Below are positions 16,454 through 25,191 of a stretch of DNA of 64,000 bases, in pieces. The notes below the pieces were generated by a model. The model saw only the letters and a program-made list of their open reading frames with translations. It was not told the DNA's origin and did no database searches. The DNA is taken from positions 125,380 to 189,379 of the forward strand of contig CADEDA010000006.1 in assembly GCA_902825965.1 (NCBI GenBank). The letters are read 5' to 3'. Position numbers and translations under genes: made by a program. Every line of letters begins with the position of its first letter. Position 1 is the stretch's first letter. The DNA is from an uncultured Gemmatimonadota bacterium. GTDB taxonomy: Bacteria > Gemmatimonadota > Gemmatimonadetes > Gemmatimonadales > Gemmatimonadaceae.

Positions 16454-17581
16454 CTACCCCGTGATGGCTTCCTTCATCTTCGCCCAGAATCCCTTCTCGC
16501 GCTTGTCGGGAGGGGCGGATCCGGCCTCATGCAGCTGTTCGATCAACCGCTCTTCCTCGCGGCCGAGGCTCTGCGGCGTCCACACCTGCACGCGCACGTG
16601 CAGATCGCCGACGCCGCTGGCGTTGACGCGCGGGAGGCCACGGCCGCGGAGCGTGAAGACCTGGCCGCTCTGCGTGCCCTTGGGAATGCGCAGGGACAAC
16701 GGACCGGTCACACCCGGTGCCTCGACGTCGGCGCCAAGCACGACCTGCGGGTAGGTCACCAGCACCTCGCAGTAGAGGTCCTCGCCGTCCCGTTCGAAGC
16801 GTTCGTCCTCCACCACCTCGAACACCACGATCACGTCGCCGCGTGGCCCGCCCCGGACTCCCGCGTTCCCCACGCCGCGAAGATGCATGTACTGACCCGT
16901 GGAGACGCCGGCCGGCACCTTGATGTCGAGTGTCTGCTCGCCGCGCTGCCGCCCCTCGCCGCGGCAGGACTTGCAGGGGGTCGGGATCATCACCCCCTCG
17001 CCGCGGCAGGTCGGGCATGGCGCCACGCTGACGAACTGCCCGAAGAAGCTCTGCTGCGCCCGGCGCACTTCACCCTGGCCGGCGCAGGTGGAGCAGCGCT
17101 GGGTCTGCGTTCCGGGCTCGGCACCCACGCCCGAGCACCGGTCGCAGGGATCGAGCAGCTTGAGCTTCACCTTCTTGGTCACCCCGGTGGCCACCTCGAT
17201 CATCGTGAGGTCGAGATCCACCTTGACGTCCGCCCCGGCGCGCGGGGAGCTCTGCTGGCGTCCACCGCCGCCGAACAGGTCCCCGAGCCCGAAGTCGCGC
17301 ATGAAGATGTTGAGCGCCTCGGAGAGGTCCACGTGATGGAATCCCCCGGCTCCGCCACCGCCGCGTAGTCCGGCCTCGCCGTAGCGGTCGAAGGCCGCGC
17401 GTTTCTGGGGATCCCGGAGCACATCATAGGCCTCGGTGATCGCCTTGAACTTCTCCTCCGCCTCCTTCGATCCCCCGTTGCGGTCGGGGTGATACTGCAT
17501 CGCGAGCTTGCGGTACGCCTGCTTGATCTCGTCGTCGCTCGCCGTCTTGGAGACACCGAGCGTGGAGTAGAAATCGGCCAT
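16454..17581 (-). CDS. dnaJ: Chaperone protein DnaJ (Hsp40)
   Basis: The 375-aa protein is a full-length type I Hsp40: J domain with the HPD motif (QYHPDRNG), a Gly/Phe-rich linker, a zinc-binding domain with four CxxCxGxG-type repeats (starting CDRCSGVG, CSTCAGQG, CPTCRGEG, CKSCRGEG), and the C-terminal substrate-binding domain. It stimulates the DnaK ATPase. The ATG at 17581 gives MADFYSTLGV; a TTG 12 bases earlier is less likely. It lies downstream of hrcA and two kinase genes and upstream of prmA; grpE and dnaK are not in the window. Confidence 0.95.
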   Translation of the reverse strand: MADFYSTLGVSKTASDDEIKQAYRKLAMQYHPDRNGGSKEAEEKFKAITEAYDVLRDPQKRAAFDRYGEAGLRGGGGAGGFHHVDLSEALNIFMRDFGLGDLFGGGGRQQSSPRAGADVKVDLDLTMIEVATGVTKKVKLKLLDPCDRCSGVGAEPGTQTQRCSTCAGQGEVRRAQQSFFGQFVSVAPCPTCRGEGVMIPTPCKSCRGEGRQRGEQTLDIKVPAGVSTGQYMHLRGVGNAGVRGGPRGDVIVVFEVVEDERFERDGEDLYCEVLVTYPQVVLGADVEAPGVTGPLSLRIPKGTQSGQVFTLRGRGLPRVNASGVGDLHVRVQVWTPQSLGREEERLIEQLHEAGSAPPDKREKGFWAKMKEAITG

Positions 17582-17690
17582 AATGGACGCCAAGGTGACC
17601 GACCCCTGCCGCGGTGGCGGGGCCGAGAGTGGAACCTAATCGTCCTTGAGCAACCTCGGTGCCAGTCGTCGGCGGCCGGGAGGGCGGCTG

Positions 17691-19604
17691 CTAGGCGGGC
17701 GTGGGACTGATCTCGCGGGGGAACCGCAGCGCCCGTTCCACCTCCTGTCGGGCCGCGATGAGGCGCTCCACGTCCGCCGCCACGTCCGCCGCCGCTCCCA
17801 GATGCGTCGTCAGGCTCTCGACCGTCGCCACGCCGGCGTGCATGCGCAGGAGACCGAGCCGGATGGTCTCGAGTGCGCCGATGGCCTGCACCTGCTTCGC
17901 GCGTGTCTCGTCGCGGAGGGCCCGGATCGCATCGTACTCGGCGCCGTGGTCGGCGCCGGGGGCGCCACTGAGCGCGTCCGCGAGCTCGTCGTGCCGCTGC
18001 CGGAGCTCCGCGGCGTCCGCCTGAAGCCGACGCAGCACGTCCGGCAGCTCGGCGAGGGCCTCGCGCGACTCCTTGGGGAGCTGGGCGAACAACTGCTCGG
18101 CGGCGAGTCCCAGCGAGAGCTCGGTCGCGCGATGGGTCATCGCACTCGAGCGTTGCCGCTGCGGCGCGAGCCTCTCCGCGATCGCGAACAGCGTCCGCCC
18201 GATCCTGCCCTTCCACACCCCACCCCAGAACTCCGTGTCGACGTCGCTCCGGCGCTGCATGCGCAGGGTGAGGGCGATGGCCGATGCCATGAAGGTGGGC
18301 ATCGAGATGCCCGCGACCAGTCCGGCGAACTGCGCGAAGGAGCCGCGGGCGAACACGAGATTCACGTCGAAGATCGCGAACGAGGTCAGGAACGTGAGCA
18401 ACGAGACGCCCGCCACCGGTGCCGAGATCCGCACCACGCTGCCGAGCAACGCCTCGCCCCGCGTCGAGGCGATGCCGTTGGCCGCCAACCGCTCCTCGCG
18501 CGCGATCTCCGATTCGGCGCGGAAGGCGGGTTCGAGGTCGCGCTGCGTGAATCCGGCACGCGCCAGTCCTCGGGCCGCGAAGGTCAGGTAGGTGAGCGGC
18601 ATGAGGACGAGCCCTGCCCCGATGATCGAGAACCCGACCCATGGGCCGAAGGCGGCCGCACCCAGCACGCCGCCGACGAAGGTGCCGAGCGATCCCAACA
18701 ACGCGCCGGCGCCGTCCACGCGGCCGTCCCGCTTCACGAAGCTGCGGAGTGCCGCGGGGACCTCACGACGCTGTTCGAGCGCCGCGGCGAGTTGCTCGGC
18801 GAGCACGCCGGCGTTCGCGGGTCGCTCGGCCGGCAGCTTGGCGAGGCAGCGGTCGATGATCGCACCCAGCCGGCGCGGCAGCGGAGTGCCCAGCGACGCG
18901 ATGGGCGGCGCCGCCTCGGCGACCTGCTTCGCGAGCACTTCGGTCGCCGTCTTGCCCTCGAAGATGAGTCGCCCCGTGAACGCGTAGAACGCCGTGGCGC
19001 CGAGCGAGTACAGGTCGCTGCGGGCATCCATCGGTTGGCCCATGACCTGCTCGGGACTCATGAACTCCGGCGTACCCGCGATGCCGTCGACGCCGGCATC
19101 CCCTGCCGCGGCGGCGATCCCGAAATCCGCGACCAGCGCGCGCCCACTGCCGGACTCGAGCAGGATGTTGTCCGGCTTCACGTCGCGATGCACCAGACCC
19201 TGCCCGTGCGCATACGCGAGCGCCCAGGCGACCTCGCGCAGGATCCGCGTGCCGTCGCCGGCGGGCAGCGGGCCGCGCGTGCGCACCCGATCGGCGAGCG
19301 TCTCGCCGTCCACGTAGGACATCACGAAGAACACGAAGCCTTCGACGTCGTCGACGGCGTGGATCGGGATGATGTTGGGATGCGAGAGCTTGGCCGCCAG
19401 CCGGGCCTCGCGCAGGAAACGCTCGCGCAGGTCCCCTTCGACGGCGCGCTCGGGCGGAAGCAGCTTGATCGCCACCAGTCGGTCGAGGTGCACCTCGCGC
19501 GCGAGGTACACGATGCCCATGCCGCCGCGCCCGAGTTCCCGGTCGAGCGAGTAGCGCCCGGCCAACACTCCTTGGAACGCGATGAAGGTGTGGTCGATGC
19601 TCAT
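17691..19604 (-). CDS. Membrane Ser/Thr protein kinase (PASTA-less), second of a tandem pair
   Basis: The 637-aa protein has an N-terminal Hanks-type kinase domain (about 16-275) with GRGGMG (25-30), Lys47, HRD (139-141) and DFG (160-162), all intact, so it should be active. About four hydrophobic segments follow (302-322, 326-345, 387-412, 422-447) and a cytoplasmic helical tail (about 485-637). The tail contains a segment, THRATELSLGLAAEQLFA, that recurs almost unchanged in the neighbouring kinase. No PASTA, WD40 or TPR sensor is visible. It overlaps the upstream kinase gene by ATGA. The target is unknown; the heat-shock operon setting hints at chaperone or stress control. Confidence 0.88.
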   Translation of the reverse strand: MSIDHTFIAFQGVLAGRYSLDRELGRGGMGIVYLAREVHLDRLVAIKLLPPERAVEGDLRERFLREARLAAKLSHPNIIPIHAVDDVEGFVFFVMSYVDGETLADRVRTRGPLPAGDGTRILREVAWALAYAHGQGLVHRDVKPDNILLESGSGRALVADFGIAAAAGDAGVDGIAGTPEFMSPEQVMGQPMDARSDLYSLGATAFYAFTGRLIFEGKTATEVLAKQVAEAAPPIASLGTPLPRRLGAIIDRCLAKLPAERPANAGVLAEQLAAALEQRREVPAALRSFVKRDGRVDGAGALLGSLGTFVGGVLGAAAFGPWVGFSIIGAGLVLMPLTYLTFAARGLARAGFTQRDLEPAFRAESEIAREERLAANGIASTRGEALLGSVVRISAPVAGVSLLTFLTSFAIFDVNLVFARGSFAQFAGLVAGISMPTFMASAIALTLRMQRRSDVDTEFWGGVWKGRIGRTLFAIAERLAPQRQRSSAMTHRATELSLGLAAEQLFAQLPKESREALAELPDVLRRLQADAAELRQRHDELADALSGAPGADHGAEYDAIRALRDETRAKQVQAIGALETIRLGLLRMHAGVATVESLTTHLGAAADVAADVERLIAARQEVERALRFPREISPTPA

Positions 19605-21499
19605 GCGGGGGTCCGGCTCTCGACGGACGGGAACTGCAGGAACCGCTCGACCTCACCGCGCGCCTCGAGCAGCCGCCGCACGTCCTGCGACACGCCTGCC
19701 GCGTCCTCGAAGTGCGTCGTGAATCCTTGCACGGACAATGCCCCCGCGTGGAGGCGCAGGAGGTTCAGGCGCGTCGATTCCAACGTCGATGTCACGTCGC
19801 GCAGCCGGCGCGCGACCTCCTCCCGGTGCGCGACGAACGGCTCCCGCTCCGCCGATTCCACCGTCCGCCCCACCTCGAGCGCGCGATCGAGCGTCTCCAG
19901 CCGATCCCGCAGGCCCGTGGCATCGGACTGCAACTTGGTGAGCAGCGCGGGCACGGCGGACAAGGCCGAGCGGGACGCGGCGGGCAGTGAGGCGAAGAGC
20001 TCCTCCGCCGCCATGCCGATCGCGATCTCCGTCGGGCGATGCGTCATCGTCCCCGCCGCCACCTTGGGTCGCGCACCGAACAGGCGCGCCAGCGCGAATG
20101 CGATCTTGCCCGCCCGACCACGCCAGAACTTGCCCCAGCCTTCGACGGCGGCCTGCGGACGTCGCGACCGCAGGATCATCCGCGCACCCAGCGAGATGAC
20201 ACCTACCGCCATCGCGATCGGTGACAGCTGCTCCATCGCGAGTGCCCACGATTCGGCGGGCGCGATCAGGGTCATCGCCGAGAATCCGATGGCACCGACG
20301 GCACTGCTCGCCGCGACGATGCCCAAACGGCGCTCCGCGGTGGTGCGTTCGCGGTGACCCGTCGCCAGGAACTCCTCTCGGAGCTCGGCCGCCTCATGGC
20401 GGAACGCCGCATCGAGGTCGCGGCGGTCGTAGCCCAGGCGGATGAGCCGGTGGGCGGCGATGCTCATCAACACACCCGGGATCGCGACCATCCCGGCGAG
20501 CACGATGGCCACGCCGCTGATCGGCCCGAGCAGGAACCCGAAGGGGAGGATGGTCGTCATCGCGATCCAGCTGAGCCCCACGAACACGCCGGTACTCAGG
20601 CGCCCTTCGCGTTTGACGAACGCGCGCAGCGCCGGCGGGATCTCCCGTCGCGCGTCGGCCGCGCCGACCAGCAGATCCGCCAGGACGGCGGCGCTGGCCG
20701 GGCGCTCGTCGGGCGATTTGGCAAGACAGCGTTCGATGGTCCCGGCCAGCCGCCGTGGCACGGCGACCCCCGTCCCGCCGAGGACGGGCACCGGCGCGGT
20801 CACCTGCTGCGCCAGCACCTCCACCGCGCCCGATCCCGTGTACGGCGGGCGTCCCGTGAAAATGAAGTACGCGGTCGCCCCGAGGCCGTAGAGATCGCTC
20901 CGGGCATCCACCACGCCACCCATGGCCTGCTCCGGGCTCATGTACTCCGGCGTCCCGGCGACCGAGTCCAGGTCGGCGCTCTCTCCCGCCGCCGCGATGC
21001 CGAAGTCCGTCACCAGCGCGCGGCCAGAGGACGACTCCAGCAGCACGTTCTCCGGCTTCACGTCGCGATGGACCAGCCCATTGGCGTGTGCATGGCCGAG
21101 CGCCCAACTCACCTCGCGGAGGATCCGCGTCCCTTCCGCGGCCGCGATCGGTCCGCGCTGGCGCACGCGTTCTCCGAGGTTCTCGCCCTCGACGTACGCC
21201 ATGACATAGAACACGAACTGGTCCACCGTGTCGACGGCGAAGATCGGGATGATGTGCGGGTGCGAGAGGCGCGCCGCCAGCCGTGCCTCGCGGAGGAATC
21301 GCTCGCGCTGGTCGTCGTCGAGTGCGCGCTCCGGCGGCAGGAGCTTGATGGCCACCAGGCGATCGAGCTGCACCTCGCGTGCGAGATACACGATCCCCAT
21401 TCCGCCACGACCCAGCTCGCGCTCGATGGCGAATCGTCCGGCCAGCGCGAGTTGGAACTCGAGCAACAACCGATCGACGTCCGCCCCGGGGCGCGTCAT
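19601..21499 (-). CDS. Membrane Ser/Thr protein kinase, first of a tandem pair
   Basis: The 632-aa paralogue of the next kinase has GRGGMG (30-35), Lys52, HRD (144-146) and DFG (165-167) intact. It shows the same layout: kinase domain, hydrophobic segments around 305-350 and 400-450, and the helical tail with THRPTEIAIGMAAEELFA. Both proteins share long blocks, including GMGIVYLAREV and LDRLVAIKLLPPERA, so the pair arose by duplication and later diverged. The ATG at 21499 lies 10 bases after the hrcA stop. ATGA coupling to the second kinase suggests equimolar synthesis and possibly a heterodimer. Confidence 0.88.
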   Translation of the reverse strand: MTRPGADVDRLLLEFQLALAGRFAIERELGRGGMGIVYLAREVQLDRLVAIKLLPPERALDDDQRERFLREARLAARLSHPHIIPIFAVDTVDQFVFYVMAYVEGENLGERVRQRGPIAAAEGTRILREVSWALGHAHANGLVHRDVKPENVLLESSSGRALVTDFGIAAAGESADLDSVAGTPEYMSPEQAMGGVVDARSDLYGLGATAYFIFTGRPPYTGSGAVEVLAQQVTAPVPVLGGTGVAVPRRLAGTIERCLAKSPDERPASAAVLADLLVGAADARREIPPALRAFVKREGRLSTGVFVGLSWIAMTTILPFGFLLGPISGVAIVLAGMVAIPGVLMSIAAHRLIRLGYDRRDLDAAFRHEAAELREEFLATGHRERTTAERRLGIVAASSAVGAIGFSAMTLIAPAESWALAMEQLSPIAMAVGVISLGARMILRSRRPQAAVEGWGKFWRGRAGKIAFALARLFGARPKVAAGTMTHRPTEIAIGMAAEELFASLPAASRSALSAVPALLTKLQSDATGLRDRLETLDRALEVGRTVESAEREPFVAHREEVARRLRDVTSTLESTRLNLLRLHAGALSVQGFTTHFEDAAGVSQDVRRLLEARGEVERFLQFPSVESRTPA

Positions 21500-21509
21500 G
21501 GGATCCGTC

Positions 21510-22553
21510 TCAGGTCAGGAGGTCGGTGACGAGCGAGGAGGTGTGCGTGACCAGCGAGATCACTTTCTCGTACGGCATGCGCGTGGGACCGATCACGCCG
21601 ATCACGCCGGCGAGGCTGCCCGCCTTGTATTCGGCCGTCACCAGCGTGAAGCCGCCGAGCAGGGCGGACCCGTGCTCGTCACCGATGGTGATCGAGACGC
21701 CCGGCGTGGACGCCCGATCCCGCAGTACGGCGGCAAGTTGGGTCCGGGTTTCGGTGAGGGTGAGCAGGCGCTTCATCGATTCGCCGCTCGCGAACTCCGG
21801 CTTCTCCGCCAGCACCGACGCCTGCCCTAGCACCACGGCTTGGTCCTCGGCCGCCGTCCCGACGTCGAACAGCTGCTCCCCTTCCTGAAGGAAGATGTTC
21901 AGCAGCTCGGTCGCCCCCCCCAGCCCGGTGGCATCGCGCAGGCGGGATCCCAGCGTGGCACGGATCTCCGCGAGCGAGTGCCCGGCCAACCGTTCGTTCA
22001 GCACCTGCTGCACCTCGGCGATCGCATCGTCCGCGATCTCGCCACTGATTTCGATGAAGATCGTCCGCACCGTGCCGCCCCGGAGGGTCAGTACGAGGAT
22101 GAGCTTCGCCGAGGTCAGGCGGACGAGTTCGAGCTTTTGGAGGATGGTCTGGTCCAGACGCGGGCCGAGCGCGAGGCCAAGCTCCTGCGTGAGCACTCCC
22201 AACGACTGCGCCGCCCGGCGCAGGATGGTCTCGATGGCGGATCCGCCGGCGGAGATGTCCTCCGCCAGGCGTTCACGCTCGACGGCGGCGAGCGGCTCGA
22301 CCCGAATGAGCGCATCGACGTAGACCCGGTACGCCTTTTCCGTCGGGATGCGGCCCGCAGACGTGTGGGGATGGAACAGGAACCCCTTCTCCTCGAGGTC
22401 CGCCATCGTGTTCCGGATGGTGGCGGGCGAGACGCCGAGCCCGAACCGACGGGAGATGGTCCGAGAGCCTGCCGGTTCAGCGGTCTCCACATAGGAGCGC
22501 ACGACGGCCTCAAGGACACGTCGTTCCCGCTCGTTGAGTTCGTGGAGAGCCAT
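21510..22553 (-). CDS. hrcA: Heat-inducible transcription repressor HrcA
   Basis: The 347-aa repressor has an N-terminal winged helix (LNERERRVLEAVVRSYVETAEP, ATIRNTMADLEEKGFL, HTSAGRIPTEKAYRVYVD) and the C-terminal GAF-like regulatory domain ending GPTRMPYEKVISLV. HrcA proteins bind CIRCE elements (TTAGCACTC-N9-GAGTGCTAA) and need GroEL for activity. I saw no CIRCE in the window, so its targets are elsewhere or its operator differs. The ATG at 22553 lies 10 bases after the hemW stop. Confidence 0.95.
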   Translation of the reverse strand: MALHELNERERRVLEAVVRSYVETAEPAGSRTISRRFGLGVSPATIRNTMADLEEKGFLFHPHTSAGRIPTEKAYRVYVDALIRVEPLAAVERERLAEDISAGGSAIETILRRAAQSLGVLTQELGLALGPRLDQTILQKLELVRLTSAKLILVLTLRGGTVRTIFIEISGEIADDAIAEVQQVLNERLAGHSLAEIRATLGSRLRDATGLGGATELLNIFLQEGEQLFDVGTAAEDQAVVLGQASVLAEKPEFASGESMKRLLTLTETRTQLAAVLRDRASTPGVSITIGDEHGSALLGGFTLVTAEYKAGSLAGVIGVIGPTRMPYEKVISLVTHTSSLVTDLLT

Positions 22554-22563
22554 AAGTGTCAGA

Positions 22564-23715
22564 TTACGAACGACTTCGGAGCGCTGTCAAGGTTGTGGCG
22601 AGACTGTCTAGCCGGAGCCATCCCAACGCGGTGAGCCGCAGCACCGAGTCCTGCAGCGAGCCCCAGCCTTGCTCAATCCATGAAGTAACCGTCTTTAACT
22701 CATTTTGACGGACAGTTAGCCCGCGGTCCGTCCGAAGTCCCAGGTACACCTCCTCGGCGACCCGGTTCTCGGCGGTCAGTTCCTCTGAACCTTCGACGGG
22801 GTCGCTGCCCGCCTCGACGCGCCGCAGCCATTCCACATATGCGTCCGGATTCCAGCGCCTTCTGCGCCCGTCGAACCCGTGCGCGCCGGGTCCGAGTCCG
22901 AGATAGGCGGCACCACTCCAGTACGCGGAGTTGTGCACGGCGCGCCTCCCGGGTTGGGAGAAGTTCGAGACCTCGTAGTGGTCGAATCCGGAGGCGCGCA
23001 GGCGGTCGTGGGCTCGGAGGTACTCGACCTCGTAGCGATCCTCGAGCGCGGGGCTCACGGTTCCGCGCTCGGCCCAACGCCCCAAAGGCGTCCGCGGCTC
23101 GACGGTCAGGCCGTACAGCGAGATGTGCGTGGGAGAGAGGGCGAGCGCCAGGTCGAGGTCCCGATCCCAGTCGCGGCGCAGCACCTCGGGAAGCGCGAAG
23201 ATCAGGTCAATCGACACGTCCTCAATACCGACCTCGCGTAGGTTCCGCACGGCCTGTCCAGGTGCCTCCGCCCCATGCTCCCGGTGCATCCACGCCAGCA
23301 CGGACTCGTCGAACGACTGGACCCCAAGAGAGACTCGATTCACGCCGGTCTCCACCCAGCGCCGTGCCGACGCCAAGTCGACATCCTCCGGATTGGCCTC
23401 GATGGTGATCTCGGGAGTCGGCGTCAAACCTCGCGAATTATCAACATTCAATCGATCAATGAGCCTCGAAACGAGGTTTTCCACACCGTCGCCGCCGAGC
23501 TTGGACGGTGTCCCACCACCGAGGTAGAGAGAGCGAATGAGTCCTGGCGCGATGGGTTCTCCGCGTGTTGCGAATTCAGCCATTATGGCGTCATTGTACC
23601 GACTCACAGGAACTTCACGCCGCACCGCGATCGCAAAGTCGCAGTACGAGCATCGCCGCCCGCAGAACGGGACGTGGACGTAGACGTGCTGGGGTGAAGC
23701 CGATCCAGTGCTCAC
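22564..23715 (-). CDS. hemW: HemW-like radical SAM protein (coproporphyrinogen III oxidase-like)
   Basis: The 383-aa radical SAM protein has YVHVPFC followed by the CxxxCxxC cluster site (CGRRCSYCDF), the GGGTPS motif, and the HNSAYW motif that separates HemW from true HemN oxidases. HemW is a heme chaperone, so an oxidase role is unlikely. The frame is open to 23808, but the GTG at 23715 gives the usual short N-terminus. Two DnaA-box-like sequences and an AT-rich promoter candidate lie just upstream. It heads the hemW-hrcA-kinases-dnaJ-prmA-rsmE series. Confidence 0.93.
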   Translation of the reverse strand: MSTGSASPQHVYVHVPFCGRRCSYCDFAIAVRREVPVSRYNDAIMAEFATRGEPIAPGLIRSLYLGGGTPSKLGGDGVENLVSRLIDRLNVDNSRGLTPTPEITIEANPEDVDLASARRWVETGVNRVSLGVQSFDESVLAWMHREHGAEAPGQAVRNLREVGIEDVSIDLIFALPEVLRRDWDRDLDLALALSPTHISLYGLTVEPRTPLGRWAERGTVSPALEDRYEVEYLRAHDRLRASGFDHYEVSNFSQPGRRAVHNSAYWSGAAYLGLGPGAHGFDGRRRRWNPDAYVEWLRRVEAGSDPVEGSEELTAENRVAEEVYLGLRTDRGLTVRQNELKTVTSWIEQGWGSLQDSVLRLTALGWLRLDSLATTLTALRSRS

Positions 23716-23729
23716 GTTCAACGAGTGAA

Positions 23730-23834
23730 TGTGGAAAACTCTCGCGTGTGGATAACCGCGAGGCGCGATCGACGAAGAATTCCGCGACGCGCCGAGTCGC
23801 AACAGCAAACCAGGCGAGCGAGCCCGAATCCACA
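23730..23834 (-). promoter_or_regulatory. Cluster of three DnaA-box-like sequences
   Basis: Read on the minus strand: TTATCCACA at 23747-23755 matches the DnaA consensus at 9 of 9 positions, and TTTTCCACA at 23730-23738 matches 8 of 9. On the plus strand GAATCCACA at 23826-23834 matches 7 of 9. They flank an AT-rich stretch. One perfect 9-mer is expected by chance about every 130 kb on two strands, so the clustering is more telling than the single match. Confidence 0.45.
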
Positions 23835-23851
23835 GACTGAGAACGACTTAA

Positions 23852-23879
23852 AGTAAATTCTCAAACCATTACCTGACAA
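23852..23879 (-). promoter_or_regulatory. Candidate sigma70 promoter for the hemW-hrcA operon
   Basis: On the minus strand TTGTCA (23879-23874) is separated by 16 bases from TTTACT (23857-23852). A start near 23845 would give a leader of about 130 nt before hemW. It lies in the most AT-rich stretch of the gap. Confidence 0.45.
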
Positions 23880-23887
23880 AGGTTTGA
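23861..23887. promoter_or_regulatory. Inverted repeat TCAAACC-N13-GGTTTGA over the hemW promoter
   Basis: Perfect 7-bp arms at 23861-23867 and 23881-23887 bracket and overlap the -35 box. The spacing suits a dimeric repressor. It is not a CIRCE sequence. Which protein binds is unknown; HrcA, encoded downstream, is a candidate by position only. Confidence 0.45.
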
Positions 23888-24351
23888 AGTTGCAATGATA
23901 ACCAACATCCGCATGAGCCATCGTTCCCTCGTTTCACCGGCTGGGCGGCAGGTCCTGCCGACCGTCAATGACGACCATGTAGCCCGACGCGGCCAGTCCC
24001 GCGATGGGCCTTGCGTCCGAAGCGCCCGCCAAGTGAGGACGCCGGTCAGTTGGGTGGATGGTCATTCCACGCCAGCCGCGGTCAATCTATGAACGCGTGC
24101 GGGAGCCCCGATCGAGAGCTTCCCTCCCCCGCTGGCGCCGCCTTCGCACGGGATCGTGATCCGAAGATACGGTCGTTTTGACGCACGGTACGGGACGCAT
24201 GGTTCAACGCCGGGCTGAAGCACCACTGCGTCGCGTGTTGGCGACAGCGAGATCACGAGTTCAGCAGCTTTCTGCCGTCCGGAGAGAATGTCACAAATCC
24301 TATGAGCACAGTTCTGGCGCGAGAATCCGCGCGCGCGGGGTCCGTTGCGTC

Positions 24352-25191
24352 TCACTCGAGTTCGCGCCGGAGTGCGGCCACGGAGATCGCGCGCACGTCT
24401 TCGATCAGTGGCGTACCAGGTGTTTCCTCGCTGATTCCTCCGAGCTCCGCGAACGCGGCTCGGGGGCCCATCGACTCAGCAGCCTCCATCGTCCCGTCGG
24501 CGCGCAGTCGCTGTCCAGGTCCGATCCCGAACAATGCGAGCAGATCCGCCGTCTCCGAGATCACTTGGGCCCCATCTCTGATCAGCAGGTTTGACCCTTG
24601 GGCCGACGGGTCATCAATCCGGCCTGGCACCGCCGCCACCACGCGGCCGAGTTCGAGCGCCTGTGTCGCGGTGTTGATCGCCCCCGATTTGAAGGGCGCC
24701 TCCACGACCACCGTGACTCGGCAGAGCCCCGCGATGAGTCGGTTTCGTCGTGGAAAGCAGCCCGGTGTGGCGGTAGTGCCGGGCTCCATTTCCGAGAGCA
24801 CGGTCCCCCGCTCCACCAAGGCGGCGTGGAGTGCTCGGTGCGAGGCCGGATAGGGTACGTCCACGCCGGTCCCCTGAACCCCCACGGTCCGCCCACCCGC
24901 GGACAGCGCCGCGCGATGTGCGGCCGCATCGATGCCGCGGGCCAATCCGCTCACCACGACCAAGCCCGCCCGAACCGCTGCCGCCGCGAGCCGCTCGGCG
25001 ACCCGGACCCCGTACGGTGACGCCTCGCGGGTGCCGACGATGGCGACGTGGCAGGCCGAGGCGCCGGCGAGTCCTGCCGGGTCACCCAGGCACCAGAGTC
25101 CTTCCGGTCGGCGCGAAAGCTCGCCAAGAGCCGCAGGGAGGTCGGGAGCGCCGATCCAGATCGCGTCCCCGGCGCTCCCGGGCCGTGTCAT
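24352..25191 (-). CDS. dprA: DNA-processing protein DprA (compact form)
   Basis: The 279-aa protein has the DprA Rossmann domain: VAIVGTREASPYG, VVSGLARGIDAAAHRAAL, the SEMEPGT region with FPRRNRLIAGL, and the closing QGSNLLIRDGAQ. DprA loads RecA on incoming single-stranded DNA during transformation. The protein lacks most of the N-terminal SAM-like domain, and its C-terminal winged helix appears cut short after RRELE. The ATG at 25191 overlaps the obgE stop as ATGA. The frame is open upstream but only as a shadow of obgE. Confidence 0.92.
   Translation of the reverse strand: MTRPGSAGDAIWIGAPDLPAALGELSRRPEGLWCLGDPAGLAGASACHVAIVGTREASPYGVRVAERLAAAAVRAGLVVVSGLARGIDAAAHRAALSAGGRTVGVQGTGVDVPYPASHRALHAALVERGTVLSEMEPGTTATPGCFPRRNRLIAGLCRVTVVVEAPFKSGAINTATQALELGRVVAAVPGRIDDPSAQGSNLLIRDGAQVISETADLLALFGIGPGQRLRADGTMEAAESMGPRAAFAELGGISEETPGTPLIEDVRAISVAALRRELE

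Larger units (their letters stand above)
23716..24351. other. 636-bp gene-free region between dprA and hemW
   Basis: Short open frames on both strands show no recognisable protein. The hemW-proximal half is unusually AT-rich for this genome (about 23841-23905) and carries a promoter candidate, an inverted repeat and three DnaA-box-like sites, annotated separately. The dprA-proximal half (about 23920-24350) shows no structure I can name. Confidence 0.7.

Noticed and set aside
17646..20357. A 903-codon plus-strand frame opposite the two kinases
   Set aside because: Shadow frame of two clearly recognisable kinase genes, with low-complexity Arg/His-rich translation.
22554..23887. CIRCE element for HrcA
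   Set aside because: No TTAGCACTC-N9-GAGTGCTAA or close variant was seen; the inverted repeat found has unrelated arms.
23716..24351. Chromosomal replication origin
   Set aside because: Only one perfect DnaA box, no dnaA, dnaN, gyrB or parAB nearby, and no change of gene direction across the gap; kept only as a DnaA-box cluster.
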